Origin: Nectonema munidae
Taxonomy: Eukaryota > Nematomorpha > Nectonematoida > Nectonematidae
Assembly (NCBI GenBank): GCA_030549495.1
Contig: JAUIRK010000791.1
Span: forward strand, 27,208 to 91,207
Length of the DNA: 64,000 nt
Direction of reading: 5' to 3'
Shown here one piece after another: positions 1 to 11,471 of the stretch (positions are counted from its first letter, which is position 1; the number at the start of each line of letters is the position of its first letter). The notes beneath the pieces are model-generated. The model was not told the DNA's origin. It saw nothing but the letters and a program-made list of their open reading frames with translations, and did not search any database. The translations under genes and the position numbers were made by a program.

Positions 1-123
1 GATTCAGTGAATTCACAAAATGAAAAGTATGATGAAGAGGACGAAATGGAAGAAGTTGAATCTGAGAATTGTTTTAATCTCGATATTTTCGAAAGAAATG
101 AGAGAATTTTTTCTATAAAATAA
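1..123 (+). CDS. 3' end of an unidentified coding exon (acidic C-terminal tail)
   Basis: The window opens inside a reading frame that stays open for 40 codons and stops with TAA at 121-123. The peptide is strongly acidic (a D/E-rich run followed by a FERNERIFSIK ending). It could be the tail of a host gene or of a transposase; I do not recognise the family. There is no splice acceptor in the visible part, so its 5' limit lies outside the window. Composition and the length of the open frame are the only support. Confidence 0.35.
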   Translation, partial: DSVNSQNEKYDEEDEMEEVESENCFNLDIFERNERIFSIK

Positions 124-2459
124 AAGTTGTTAGGCTTCTGTTTTTTTAAAGTTGATGTCAACTAAAAGTGGGAAGGGGGGGGTAGGTAAAGTTGACATTG
201 GTTGACAATAGGAGGGGGGGAGGGGCAGAAAATAGGCAAAAATTGGTTGACGTCAATTGTGAATGACCCCTAACTAGACAAAAGTACTCACACTAACACT
301 GTATAAGTTATATACCTTTGTATGTTTCAAATATCCTATATTATAACATGAACACATCATTATACTATTTTAATATTTTGAATCGCTATTTTTGACTTTT
401 ATACTCTGATTTTGTACTCGGTTTCAACCAAATTGCTTATCTATGTGTCTCGTGGGGCACATGTTAATTTTGCCACCCCTCAAGATTTCAAATACCTTTC
501 CTACTCTAACTCTTCAATCAATCGGTGATGTATAAAGTGCCTGTATTTTATGAAGTCCATCGTCATACAATGGGAGAAGGCTGTTTATCAGTTTAAAAAT
601 TCAAAAAACTCTTCAGAGAAAGTAATCTCTGCTTATCCAGAGAGAATTGTCTGCTCTAAGAAAGACTGTTTTTCCTGTAAATTTTTGTGATTCATTTTTA
701 TTGATGTTTTTTTTTTTTATATATTTTTTTATTAATTGTTTTAGACATTCCTAAAGCGGTTTATATAAACCTTTTGAAGCTAATCTCATAAATGAAATTT
801 TTATCTCTAATTTTACTAATCTAGAGCTATACAAAAATATGTATTTTCTTTTTATTAATGATCCTGTTAATGCTTTGAATAAAGTTCTTCTTCTTCTTCA
901 AATAACACTTAACGACCAAATCTTTGGAAAATTGGAATAAAAAATGCATCAAACCATTATTACATCACTATTTAAGTCTAAAATATCTCGATTCAATTTT
1001 TATTGAAGATATATATATATTGATTGATTGATACAAATATTTTCTGTCCCATTTGCCGGGCAGCCCCTTCTACCCCGTGTTCGATTCAATAAAGTGAATA
1101 AACAAGTTTTTTGAATAATGTGTAAAAAGTATTATTTCTTGCTTATCATTATTTGAAGCGAAGGTTGTATTCCAAATGATTTCACAATTAAAAACTATAT
1201 TTTTGAAATGACTGCATAATAATGAGTTGAATATGTGATAGAAGATTAAGTAAAGAAATCCGGTGGATCTAGAATCATGTTAAAGGACTTACACATATGA
1301 AGAGATTTTCAAAGAGTTTCATTTTGTGATCTATATTTTGTACGAGTGAGCAAAACGCAAAGTGAGAGAGTGAAGCAAAGCAAAGAAAACAAATGAGATA
1401 AGGGATGCTTATTTTTTTAATTTGAACCAAGGTTGAATTATTTCGTCGTATACATCGCGTTTTCTTTCTTTCTTTCTTTCTTTCTCACTCTTTAGAGAAT
1501 CTCCTTCTTGCCGCAAGCTACTACTTCTCATTGTGAATCTGCAACAGTGTGTGGAAAAGCTACCATCATTTTTTTAAAGGAGCAGAGAACAATTTTGAAG
1601 TAAATAATGTTTCGTAACGAATATAGTGGTGAGGTGATATTTTTGTCTTAGCATTTCTTAGTTTGCTTGCAATGAATTTTAAGTATGAATTATGCACCTT
1701 GGCTATTCCATCTTGTAATAAATCATATTGTCACGGATGAAAATCGGGAAAGCATAAATCTCAGTTCAACACTGTCTTCATTCTTCCTTCCACTGTGCTA
1801 TGGTTCCTCGTGCTTCTGTAAGGTGTGGTGTTGATGAGTGTTGTATGAGAGCCCCTGGTGACCAATTGAAATAGATAGCATATTTTTTTCCTTTTTTTAA
1901 TAGAATTTTTAAAACTTAAAATTTTTATTTTTATTGTTTTTTACCCACATTTTTATTATTTTCCAATCTGTGTCCATATGGCCAAAATCGGCGACAAAAC
2001 TTTCTAAGCGCTATGAGATTTGTGTGATCGTCACATTAATTATTATTTGGATTAACAGACTAATTGATAGATTAAGGCAGTGTATGCAAAAATTTTCAGA
2101 ATAAAAACTCCAATCCAAATATGTAGTAGAGACCACTCAACGAAACCACCAAAAGCAGGCTTTGTACACAACTGTTTGCTTAATCAAGTTCAATTTTTGT
2201 TTACTTTGGAAAAATTGCAACCCGCCACAATAGACAGATGGTTCTTAGGGTTAAAGTAGGTTTAACGGCATTACGAAAACCACTAAAAATTGGAAAGCTA
2301 TTTCTTATCTTCCTTTAAAGTTCAGTCATGGACAAGCAGTAATTACAATTCCTTTACTATTAGCGTATATCATAAGTAAGGACAACAAATGTTAACCTAT
2401 AAATCCTTCAAAAATTGATCTAACCACCTCAAAAAGTTGACTTAAAATGGCCCCTGTCA
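124..2459. other. Gene-poor stretch with simple repeats and a possible promoter
   Basis: AT-rich DNA without a convincing gene. At 151-256 there are several copies of a GTTGACRT-like motif around two G-runs, probably a mobile-element relic. A (TTTC)n microsatellite lies at 1461-1485. At 1755-1815 an arthropod-like initiator (TCAGTT) is followed about 60 bp later by a donor-like GTAAGG; this could be a leader exon for the gene at 11472, but that is weak. Confidence 0.4.
1461..1485. repeat. (TTTC)n microsatellite
   Basis: About six tandem TTTC units read directly from the sequence, followed by a pyrimidine-rich stretch. Confidence 0.9.
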
Positions 2460-2467
2460 CTGATAGG

Positions 2468-2745
2468 CAGGGCCGCCCCTAGTGTTCGCGGGGCCCTATG
2501 CAAAATGAATTGCGCGGCGCCCAGTGTGCGTAGGAAAAAAGATTAAAAGTGAGAAATAAGATTTTGAAAAAAAGAAAAGGGATTTGTTTTATTACTTTTT
2601 CATTAACACAAAATGACGATCAAAGTAACTTTAATTTGCGAAGCTTGGATTTAGCGAAATCATACAACATATCATCAAAATGAAAAATGAGAAGCGCGGG
2701 GCCCACTGCGACCGCATAGATTGGAGTGGCCTAAGGCCGGCCCTG
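2468..2745. mobile_element. Non-autonomous hAT-type MITE with perfect 8-bp target duplication
   Basis: The 278-bp element begins CAGGGCCGCCC and ends GGCCGGCCCTG, so its ends are short inverted repeats of the CAGGG...CCCTG type common in hAT elements. It is flanked on both sides by CTGATAGG (2460-2467 and 2746-2753), an identical 8-bp direct repeat, the target-site length typical of hAT transposition. The inside has no long open frame and is richer in GC than its surroundings near the ends, so it must have been moved by a transposase encoded elsewhere. Confidence 0.85.
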
Positions 2746-2753
2746 CTGATAGG

Positions 2754-3792
2754 GTTAAAGCACGATTTTTCCATCTACGAAAAAGGACACCGTCAAATCC
2801 GCAAATAAATAAAATTTTTCAAGGTTATTTTCTATGGACGAAAATTTTTTATGATCGTTTTTTTTTTAATTTTTATATAATTTTTTCACCGGTTTTGTAG
2901 GACCAAATTTATTTATGAAAACTGAAACCTTAAATATTTTTTTATAAAAAAAAACTCGTCTCCTTAATTCAACTTAATGGGTGTACAGTATGAGTTCTTT
3001 TCTTTATATATGCGTTTTCAATTTATACCATTTTTCATTGTATTCATCCAAAAAAAGTTTGAGTTACATTTTTTGAAATTCTAGAAAATAAAATGAACAC
3101 CTACAATCCAAAAAAAGAATGGGAGATATATTTGTAAGCAGCATTTTATAAGCACAATTGTAATATTTTTCCATGGAATTATGAGATCACACGACCCATG
3201 GCCACAAATACCCTCGAAGTTGTAAAAAATCGGCATCTAGTTTATGAAGTACTGTATTGCGTATTTTGCTAACGAGCTATATATGTATGTGAACACTGAA
3301 CATCTCGAAACTTTTTTATTTCCAAATCCCTCTTGCTTCAATGATAAGCAAAGAGTTTTGAAGAGAGTTCAGATGAGGACCCCGTGTTATTGATACAGGA
3401 ACTATCAAAATCTTCACTAGCATATAGAAGCTAATTAATTTCTAAAAAATTAATCATTATGAAAAAATTAATCCTATTTTTCATTTATTGCATAAATTAA
3501 AAGGTTAAAATTTTACAAAGGAAAACTAATTATGTGAAAGTTTAAAATTTTATAGATGGTGTTAAATTCTTTTTTTATCACTTGTGTTAAAAATCTTTTC
3601 CAATTCTTTCCAATAGGTATTTTGAAATTTATAGGGTAGTCATTTTTTAATATCAACATAATTTTGATCTTAAGCCCTATACGACCAAGTTAGAAATTTT
3701 TTTGAAAAAAAGGATACTAATATTTTCAGAATATGGCGTCCTTAAAACAAAAAAAATAGATGAAAACACTCCTGCTGGTTTTTTACCCTGGT
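2754..3792. other. AT-rich spacer, nothing recognised
   Basis: No open frame with family resemblance, no RNA gene and no clear repeat. Short A and T homopolymers are frequent. Confidence 0.5.
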
Positions 3793-4130
3793 TTTCTTCC
3801 TCTGAAGAATTCAGAGGTTTTTACGGTTAGGTAGTGCTCTAGCGACCCGATTCTACGTGGTTAGTAATCAAGCTATCACTAGACAATAAGTTTGTTTCCC
3901 AAATTGGGAGCGTTCGCGTTAGGATTGTATCGTTCACTCAGATGTATTTATATATTGTAACATAAATTCTTGTAGAATAATATATATAACAAGGTATAGC
4001 TATTCCTTTGTAACAAGGGCCGGTAGGTGTTTAGTGGGATGGAAAGTCCAGTTAGACTTGGACTCAGCATTCCGGGCGGGCCACGATATCCGAAAGGAGG
4101 GGTGCGAACGCCACAAAACAACTTAATTAT
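3793..4130 (+). repeat. Dispersed structured repeat, copy 1 (family C)
   Basis: About 330 bp that recur almost unchanged at 30519-30850, with roughly ten differences by eye, and as a 65-bp inverted fragment near 38808. It opens with the palindrome CCTCTGAAGAATTCAGAGG. Its last 110 bp are far richer in GC than the surroundings and fold on paper into small hairpins: AGTCCA pairs with TGGACT around 4045-4064, a GAAA tetraloop sits in ATCC-GAAA-GG, and GGTG-CGAA-CGCC follows. It has no coding potential. It may be a short retroelement transcribed from a structured RNA; the parent RNA is not identified. Confidence 0.75.
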
Positions 4131-4976
4131 ACTTAATACCTAGAAAACACTCCAATGTAAGTTTAGTATTAAAATTAAAGAAATTGCTTCTTGAAATTTT
4201 TATTAAGACATTTTTTGGTTTTCAGAGAAGGATATTGACAGTGCTTATCGTCCTTATCTCAAGATTTTAGGGTCCTAAGAAATAATTAACTTGCCATTTT
4301 AAAGTGGAAAAAGCTTAACATAAGAAGTAGTGACATGCATAGAAAACTTACGAAGACAGTTATATATATACTACACAATAAACATTTAATTTTACATTTA
4401 ATTTAAATATTTTGAATCGCTATTTACATTAATAAATAAACGGTGTTACATCCGACCCCATTTATTCATTTTATTCCAACTTTAAAATTCTAATCCATAC
4501 ATTACATTTGCGAAAAAATTTGCCCACTTTTCAGAATTTCAATTTCAAAGCAAAAAAATTTTGATCTAAACGTTTTTTTTAATATACTTATTTTACTTTT
4601 TTCTTAATTATATTACTTCAATATTATTTTTGAAATATGTCAAAAAGTCATATATATTATTTTCAGTTAGTTTGTCTAAAGTAAGTGAAATTAGTTATGT
4701 GATTGTAGGTTAGTTTATAAGATTGTTATTTTTAGAGCATAAAACTTTCATCTAGTTTTAGCATTTTCTTATTTAAAGGTGGTAGGAAATAAATTTTCAT
4801 TCTTCGTATATTTTTGGGTAAAAACATCTACATTTTACTCCTTAAATTTAGAGAAAAATGATTTGTAGATATTACTATTTATATGCTTTCATTTTAATTA
4901 TTTATTATCACACAAGGATAGTTCTTTGGTGAACACAAGTTTTTGGCAGAACACAATAAAATATAGGAAAAAATAT
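4131..4976. other. AT-rich spacer, nothing recognised
   Basis: Long A/T runs and no supported feature. Confidence 0.5.
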
Positions 4977-5345
4977 GTATATTTTGTTGGTTGGTTGTTG
5001 GCTGGAGATATCAAAGCACTTTCAGCCGTAGGGCTATATGCTCGCATTATTCTTAAAATGAGTAATCACAGTTTTTTTGAATTTGTTTTTAAGAGTTGGG
5101 GGACTTGGGAATCGAACCCCTGACCTTCAACTCTAAGAGGTACACCCTAAAAAAACATTGAGGCTCATGCATATATTGTATAATATATATACAACAAAAC
5201 AAACTTAAAGGTGAAAAAAATACACTAAAAAATAAAATCATGTGCTTTGAAGAACTGTTAGGAGATCTCTAGGTGTAATCTTGAATATTTTGAACTTTTC
5301 CTTAAAAAGAACAGTAATAAACTTATGTAAATATTTTTTATATTT
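4977..5345 (-). mobile_element. tRNA-derived SINE, family A, copy a
   Basis: Read on the - strand it contains an A-box-like segment followed by a B box (GGTTCGATTCCC near 5109-5120), the internal RNA polymerase III promoter layout of a tRNA. The same roughly 370-bp unit recurs on the + strand at 9590-9950, with shared sequence before and after the tRNA-like part, and in shorter form at 9155-9345 and 38325-38395. The body beyond the tRNA-like part ends in a conserved segment containing GAAAGTGCTTTGATATCTCC. Confidence 0.75.
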
Positions 5346-5711
5346 AAAAATAACGCAATAGTATGCAAATTTAGAATAAATTTTTTTTTTAATTATAAAA
5401 ATTAGATGTCATCCATAGATGATACTATGGGGGGGGGGGATAAAAAAATCACTTTTATTTGAAAAAAATGAAATATATTCAATTATGGAAAGCAGTAAAA
5501 GATTTTAAATGCAAAGCAACAACATTACACTTAACACATTTGTGTTTAGCGCTCTGAATATGGCAGTAAGCGTATTCCTTTTTCCGTTTTTTCTCTTAAC
5601 TTAAAATGAAATGGCCCATCTGATCATTTTTGATTTCTTTGACAATTTTTAGATCGTTCATTTTTTTGAAACTTAGAACTCCTTCCAAAGGAGTAAGGAA
5701 AAGGAAACTTC
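5346..5711. other. AT-rich spacer with a G-run
   Basis: Contains a G homopolymer at about 5430-5439 and otherwise nothing recognised. Confidence 0.5.
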
Positions 5712-7619
5712 TTATATCATCTTTGCTTCAGACATTTTGTAATATATAAGAGTTGAACATGGAGGACTTGATCGTGAAAACAGCCAAAGGAAAACACCAT
5801 TTTTTAGAGCGAATGCTAGTTCGATTACAGTATAATGCATGATTTTGCAAATCCGTTCCACCCATGCCCCCATTGTAATTAGTGATAGCAACATGGAACG
5901 TTTATTCCTATCATTTTTTTTATTCTTTGGACTTGAGCGTCTTTTTTCTCTTGACAATGAGCACCAACATAATTTGGCCCCATTCTTACTTCTCCATTAT
6001 CTTTCCATCTCACGATCCGTATTTGGATTTTTCCTGATGTGCACCATATTTGAAAATCTTCTCGATGTGATTTGTCTTTATTGGGCAATTTGCAAGCCTA
6101 CCAAAATGAAAAGGGCCAGTTACAAAGAAGTTCCTCAGAGATAGCTCTTCAAAAAGCTTCAAAGTGGTAAAATATTAATCCGAATAAATATGGTACGTTT
6201 GATCTTTTGGATGTCTGTCCAACAGTTCAAGAACAGCTCCTGCTCCTACGCCAAAGTTATTTTTATAAACGTTACTTTGTTCGTTTGGGCGTTGATAATC
6301 TTTGAATGTGATCAAGTATTCTTTAGAAAAGTTTATACACCACACTTTATAACCAATCCTAATAGGTTTTTGACACATTGCCTGTTTTATTTGGCATTCA
6401 TATTATCCAAAGTATGGAACCATTGTTTCATTAATATCGACTACTTTCACGTCTGTCCTGAATTCTATCAATTTTTTATTCTGCATATCAACAATAGGAC
6501 GAATTTTTGCACATTTGTCATTTCGAGTTCATAAAAGTAAATATCTTTGAATATTTCATCAATTCTCTTTCTAGACATTGTGTTTGTGATAGCGATTTTG
6601 TGCGTGTCAGTTGCAGACTCCCAATACATTTTACAGCTTCATAAGCACTAGGGTTTGCTCACGGTTCAGAAATAATTGGACGTTGCCGGTTCTAAAAATT
6701 CAGGAACCATTTCGCAACCGAAAAGTTTTCCCGGTTCCGAGAATAACCTAGCTGTAATTGATTTATTTCACTATGCAATTCTTTGCATAAAACTTTACTG
6801 CACTTCATTCATATAAAATCTTTGTTTCATTGTCATCTCATTTTAATGGTAAACAGAGAAAAGTGTGTAAATGACAAAAGAGTTTCTTTTTTCTTTTTTT
6901 TTCTCTCCTGCACACTTTTGTCGTTTGCACACTTTTCTCCTAGAACCATTTAAATGATACTGATATAGAAAGAAAAAGTGTACATCTGTTTATAATAAAT
7001 CAAAAATGTCAATTTCATTGCATTTTTTTGCTGTCTATATATTTCCTTAAGAAACCGTTTGGAACCGGGATTTCCCGGTTTTGTAAGTTTTTTTCGGTAT
7101 CGCTACCGGTTGCTAATTTTCAATACTTATGCAGACCCTAATGAGCACTAAGCAAAATAATAGAAAAAATACTTTATAATTTTATTTAAATGGATGAAAT
7201 TGAAGTTAAATTTTTTTTGCATATTTTATGGTGAAATGGCAAATTTTGTTAAGAATTTCATCAGAAAAGAAAAATATCTCAGTTACTTCAAAACATTTCC
7301 GAGCTTCTCTGCAATTGTCTTCAACACTTTTTTTCATGAAACTTGATAATAAAGAATTTTTTACAATATCATTTTCATACGATTTGTATGTTTTTTTGTT
7401 ACTCTTGCTTGCTGATTCACCAAAATCATTTGCAATTTTGTCATGGAATACAACTTTAATTTCGACTTCTAGCATTTTTTTTAGAGAATTTATCCATTCA
7501 CTGTTTTTTCATCGTCATCTTCTCCTGAATCTTCCTCCGTTTTCATTGTCATTTAGAGAAATTAATATACTCACATCTCTAACTTCAGCACGTAGTTTTT
7601 CTGTATTATCAGTAGCCAT
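5712..7619 (-). pseudogene. piggyBac-type transposase relic, interrupted by a MITE
   Basis: On the - strand, an ATG at 7619 begins a frame that, allowing several frameshifts, reads as a piggyBac-family DDD transposase. Recognisable stretches in order are a segment near 6620 reading MYWESATDTHKIAI, an INETMVPYFG segment near 6400, KPIRIGYKVWC near 6370, PKDQTYHIYSD near 6190, a DGEVRMGPNYV stretch near 5970, and GVDRMD-like sequence near 5860 (out of frame). This is the order of the family. The transposase would cut and paste at TTAA. Stops and frameshifts between blocks and a 492-bp insertion at 6649-7140 make it non-functional. Open frames on the opposite strand here are antisense shadows. 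Confidence 0.8.
6649..7140. mobile_element. hAT-type MITE nested in the piggyBac relic
   Basis: The 492-bp insertion starts TAGGGTTTGC and ends GCAGACCCTA, a short terminal inverted repeat matching the YARGG start usual in hAT elements. Eight-base direct repeats flank it: ATAAGCAC at 6641-6648 and ATGAGCAC at 7141-7148 (7 of 8 match). Inside are several ACCGGTT/AACCGG repeats in both orientations but no reading frame. It interrupts the piggyBac transposase relic and so arrived later. Confidence 0.8.
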
Positions 7620-7703
7620 TATTACGGATTCGACACATGTGCGTTTTTTCCAATTTTTTTTTATATATTTCCCCAAAATTCGACATTGATAATAAAAAAA
7701 CAA

Positions 7704-9154
7704 AACGATGAAAATATTTGAAGCAAATTAGCTAAAGAGAAGCAAAATCAAAAAAAATATGTTTTTCCAAAATAAAAAAATTGATGTTGTAGAACATGTG
7801 TGAAAAAACTCATTTTGTAAAATTTTCAAATTTGTTCTGGTGCTTATACATAATAAAATAAAATGATGCAACCAAATAGTGAAATCTAAATAAACTATAT
7901 TAAATACTTAAATAAAATGGCTTATTTATTCAAAGAAAATTTTTTTTTCAATAAAAAAGGATGAAATAAAAGGTGTCATATGTGGATGCAGGAACGATTA
8001 TCCTATTTAAATTGTTCAAGACGGAAGTAAAATTCGGTTTATAAGTTTTGGAAAAAAAACTTTTGTGCTATTTAAAATAGTTAGAACCCCTTTGGGTGAA
8101 TATATATTTTAAGGTATAAGCTAATTCTAAAAGACAATTGATTAAAATATTAAAGTATAATTCAGAAAAACACCTTCTTGAAGAGATGAATTAATAAGGG
8201 TAAACTTAAAATGGTAATTCCATGAACAATAATAGGTCTAACATGTAAATAAGATTTAATAAAAAATACACGAATACGCATGTAAGCAAATTTTGAAGAA
8301 TACATAAACAGAAAGCAGAAATGAAGTTGTCCTTAAGTGCAAAAAAGATACTTGTAAACTTTTCCTTAATTTAAAGCACTGATAAATCTTAGAAATTATT
8401 CATATTTATGTAAACAAACTGAAACTTATTTAAACAGATAGAGACCAATATATAATTCACCTGTATTGCACTTTCCTAGGACACGGTAGACATATTTTCA
8501 AAATGTTCTCAACAGGGAAAGGAGTTTGTTTTAAAATTTGTGAAGACAAACGTAAGCTAATTAGGCACGATTGGTTGAAAGGAGAAAGAAATAAGGACAG
8601 TAATGAAAAAAAGCATTCATGCAATGATGAAAACAAAGTTCTTAAGACTGGAAAAGGGTCTTCCAATAAGTTAATTTGATAATATCAAAAGTAATAAAAC
8701 TTTTTGTACGAAAAAATATTTAAGATTGCTCCGAAGTGCTTAAGAATCAAAATTTTGCGACTATAATTCTTCAAAATAATTGGTTTTATATGCATAATAA
8801 TTTTTTAGTTTGGAGATTGCCTTAATTAGGACAACGTTTGAGGGCTTAGCCAGGATGTTGAAGCCTCTGCCTCAATTTGTAAAGAGCAAAAGACCATAGA
8901 TTATTATTACATTAGAAGCTACATGAAATTTGATTCAAAATGTTACTAAAGATTTTATTAAATTCTTCAAAAGATCACTCAATATCAACAATGTGGATAA
9001 TATATGAATAGGAAAAATATATCACAAAATTCTTCTTTATTTCTTGAAATAATTTTTTTCTCATTGAGTTAAAAAGTGTTATTTTAATTACTTAACCGTT
9101 TATTTGTGTATTTTTATGTGAATTTGGTTAAAAGTGTCTTCTATAAAGAATTCA
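7704..9154. other. AT-rich spacer, nothing recognised
   Basis: Short open frames occur on both strands (for example 8457-8666, - strand) but none resembles a known protein. Confidence 0.5.
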
Positions 9155-9345
9155 GGTGTATATATGGTGTGAGACTCAATGGTTGTTAGGGTGTACTCTG
9201 TACAGTTGAATGTCAGGTGCTCGACCCCCAAAACTCCCAACTCTTAAAAATTAAAATCACAAATAATTACGATTAATTATCCTAAAACCTAATGCAAGAA
9301 TATAGCCTAACAGCTTAAAGTTTTGATATTAAGACCAAAAAACCA
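9155..9345 (+). mobile_element. tRNA-derived SINE, family A, copy c (partial)
   Basis: Matches the tRNA-like part and the tail of copies a and b, including the GGTTGTTAGGGTG A-box region and a decayed B box, but lacks the segment found upstream of the tRNA-like part in those copies. More diverged, so probably older. Confidence 0.65.
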
Positions 9346-9589
9346 ATATAGTTTAATATTTTTCCTCATTTATAAACCAACTATTGAAATTTACCTACTT
9401 CATATATATTCCTTGCATCATACTTATGATATCTTATACAACCCACTTATTTTTATTTTACTATTATTCATAATCTCTATTATTTATTCTTAGACCTAAT
9501 CTCAAAAAATAATATTTTATTATTTGAATATGCTATTTTTCTGCCAACTTATATGTTTAAATATAATTATTTTTATAAATTTTCTTAAT

Positions 9590-9950
9590 TATTTTTTAAA
9601 TATAAAAAATAATTGCATACGTTTATTACTGGCCTTTTTAAGGAAAAGTTGAAAATATTCAAGATTACACCTAAAGATCTCTTAACAATCCTGCAAAGCA
9701 CATGGTTGTTTTTAACCGTTAAGTTTGTTTTCTTGTATATATTTTATACAATATATAAATGAGCCTCAATGGTTGTTAGGGTGCACCTCTCAACTTAACA
9801 TTTGAAGGTCAGGGATTTGATCCCCAAAGCTCCCAACTCTCAAAAACATATTCACAAAAACTGTGATTAACCATCTTAAGCATAATGCGAGCATATGGCC
9901 TTACGGGTGAAAGTGCTTTGATATCTCCAACCAAACCAAAACTTCAAACT
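9590..9950 (+). mobile_element. tRNA-derived SINE, family A, copy b
   Basis: Collinear with copy a over about 360 bp but in the opposite orientation. The tRNA-like part (9757-9835) shows GGTTGTTAGGGTG followed by a B-box-like GATTTGATCCCC. The tail carries the same GAAAGTGCTTTGATATCTCC block. Confidence 0.75.
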
Positions 9951-11002
9951 ACATTTTCTTTTAGTTTTTCAAATTTACTTATGAAAAGGAATTTCAGAAA
10001 AATAAAAATTTTTGGATTATTCTTTTAAATCTGCTCAAGTGTTAAAAAGACCTTAATCAAAAAAGTAAATAATTCTTATTTTGAAATTTGATAACTCAGC
10101 AATCTTTTAATTGGTATTTTACTATAAACAGGAAAAAAATTTATGCAGCTAGTATATTTTTTAGCTAAAATAAATTAAAAATATGTAGTTTCATAATATG
10201 AATTATTTTGTCCACTGTCATAAAATTGTCTACTTCTAATATAAAATTCCATTAAAAAAGTGACACACTAATTATTCTTTTAAATACTTGTTTTTAAAAC
10301 GTTAAGCTAGAAGCCAGCATTGAAAGTTGTGAACTAAGATTTGAAATTTGAAGAATATTTTCTTATTTGTGTTTTTCTATTATACCTAAATTTTCAATTT
10401 TAATTAATTTTTTTTTCTAAAATTTTTAATATGAAAATCCTTTAGAAAATTATTCAAAATTGTCAGATTATTTTTTTCTCTAGAAACACTCAATGCTACA
10501 TTTTCTTAGATGTCCAACATTTTCGTGACCAGAAAAATCTGACAATATTTATTAAAAAGCAGACAAAGGTAAAATTGTTTATGTATCATATATGATACAC
10601 TCGTCACGAAAGGGTTTAGTTATATTGATTTCATGATAGATGGTGATACCAAGTCTCAATTCCACAGTATGTTTTTTTCTGAATAAGTATTGTTGGTTTA
10701 TATGATTTTACAATAAATAAAATATTTTCAATCTTAGAATTTAGAGTATCACTCTTTTTTTGATATTAGAAATTTTTTCAATATTTTTAAATTGTTTATT
10801 TTGACTATTAAATCGATATTTTAGACCTATTGCTAATTCAATTGATTTTACTTCTGATCATTTTCTTGCTCTTTTAAACTTATATAAAGTAATTTTTTTA
10901 ATCGGTAGCGATTCATTTAATATTTATCATACATGTTTTTTTATATAATATAATCCCTGTACCCGAAAACTTCTACACGCTAATATAAATTGTTAGATTA
11001 TA
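9951..11002. other. AT-rich spacer, nothing recognised
   Basis: No supported gene or repeat. Confidence 0.5.
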
Positions 11003-11010
11003 TAAATGTG

Positions 11011-11350
11011 GGTACTTATGGGTTATCTCTCTCCCCCCCCCCTCCCCACTCTAAAAATTTTTTCCAACTTAATAATTTTAAAATACTAATTAATTAATAA
11101 TTTTATATATTTAATTATTAAAAAAAAATAATTTTATATATTAAATTATTACTTTTTTGCTGTATGATTTTCATTAGTTACACTATATAATATAAAATTA
11201 TATTATAATATAATATATATAAATAATATAAAATTATTATTTTATATATTAAACAAGTAATTTATTATTTTTACTCATCATTTAAATTCAAATAAAAATT
11301 TTTAAAAATTTTTTTAGAGTGTGGGGGGGGGGAGATAACCCATAAGTACC
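11011..11350. mobile_element. MITE with long terminal inverted repeats
   Basis: A 340-bp element whose ends are inverted copies of about 50 bp: GGTACTTATGGGTTATCTC, a long C-run and CCCACTCT at the left, mirrored at the right by AGAGTGTGGGG, a G-run and CATAAGTACC. The flanks are TAAATGTG (11003-11010) and TAAATTTG (11351-11358), a 7-of-8 match that suggests an 8-bp target duplication. The core is almost pure A/T and non-coding. It lies about 120 bp upstream of the HSBP1-like start codon. Confidence 0.85.
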
Positions 11351-11471
11351 TAAATTTGTAATTTCCTCCAACAAATGATACTTTCTGTCTTTAAATAATG
11401 ATACAAATAAATATAAGAATTTTTATTTCATTTTTATCTATGTCTTTTATTTCAGTTTTTCCAATTATAAA

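Noticed and set aside
3990-4125. Hammerhead or HDV-type ribozyme in repeat family C
   Set aside because: I looked for the CTGATGA plus GAAA hammerhead core and for HDV pairing. Hairpins are present but neither core can be assembled on either strand.
4926-5123. 65-codon + strand ORF
   Set aside because: It runs through the tRNA-like SINE copy a; the frame is accidental.
5092-5155. Genuine tRNA gene
   Set aside because: The A and B boxes are present, but the arms do not pair and the unit is repeated with extra sequence; it is a SINE.
6190-6534. 114-codon + strand ORF
   Set aside because: Antisense of the piggyBac transposase relic, whose family motifs are on the - strand.
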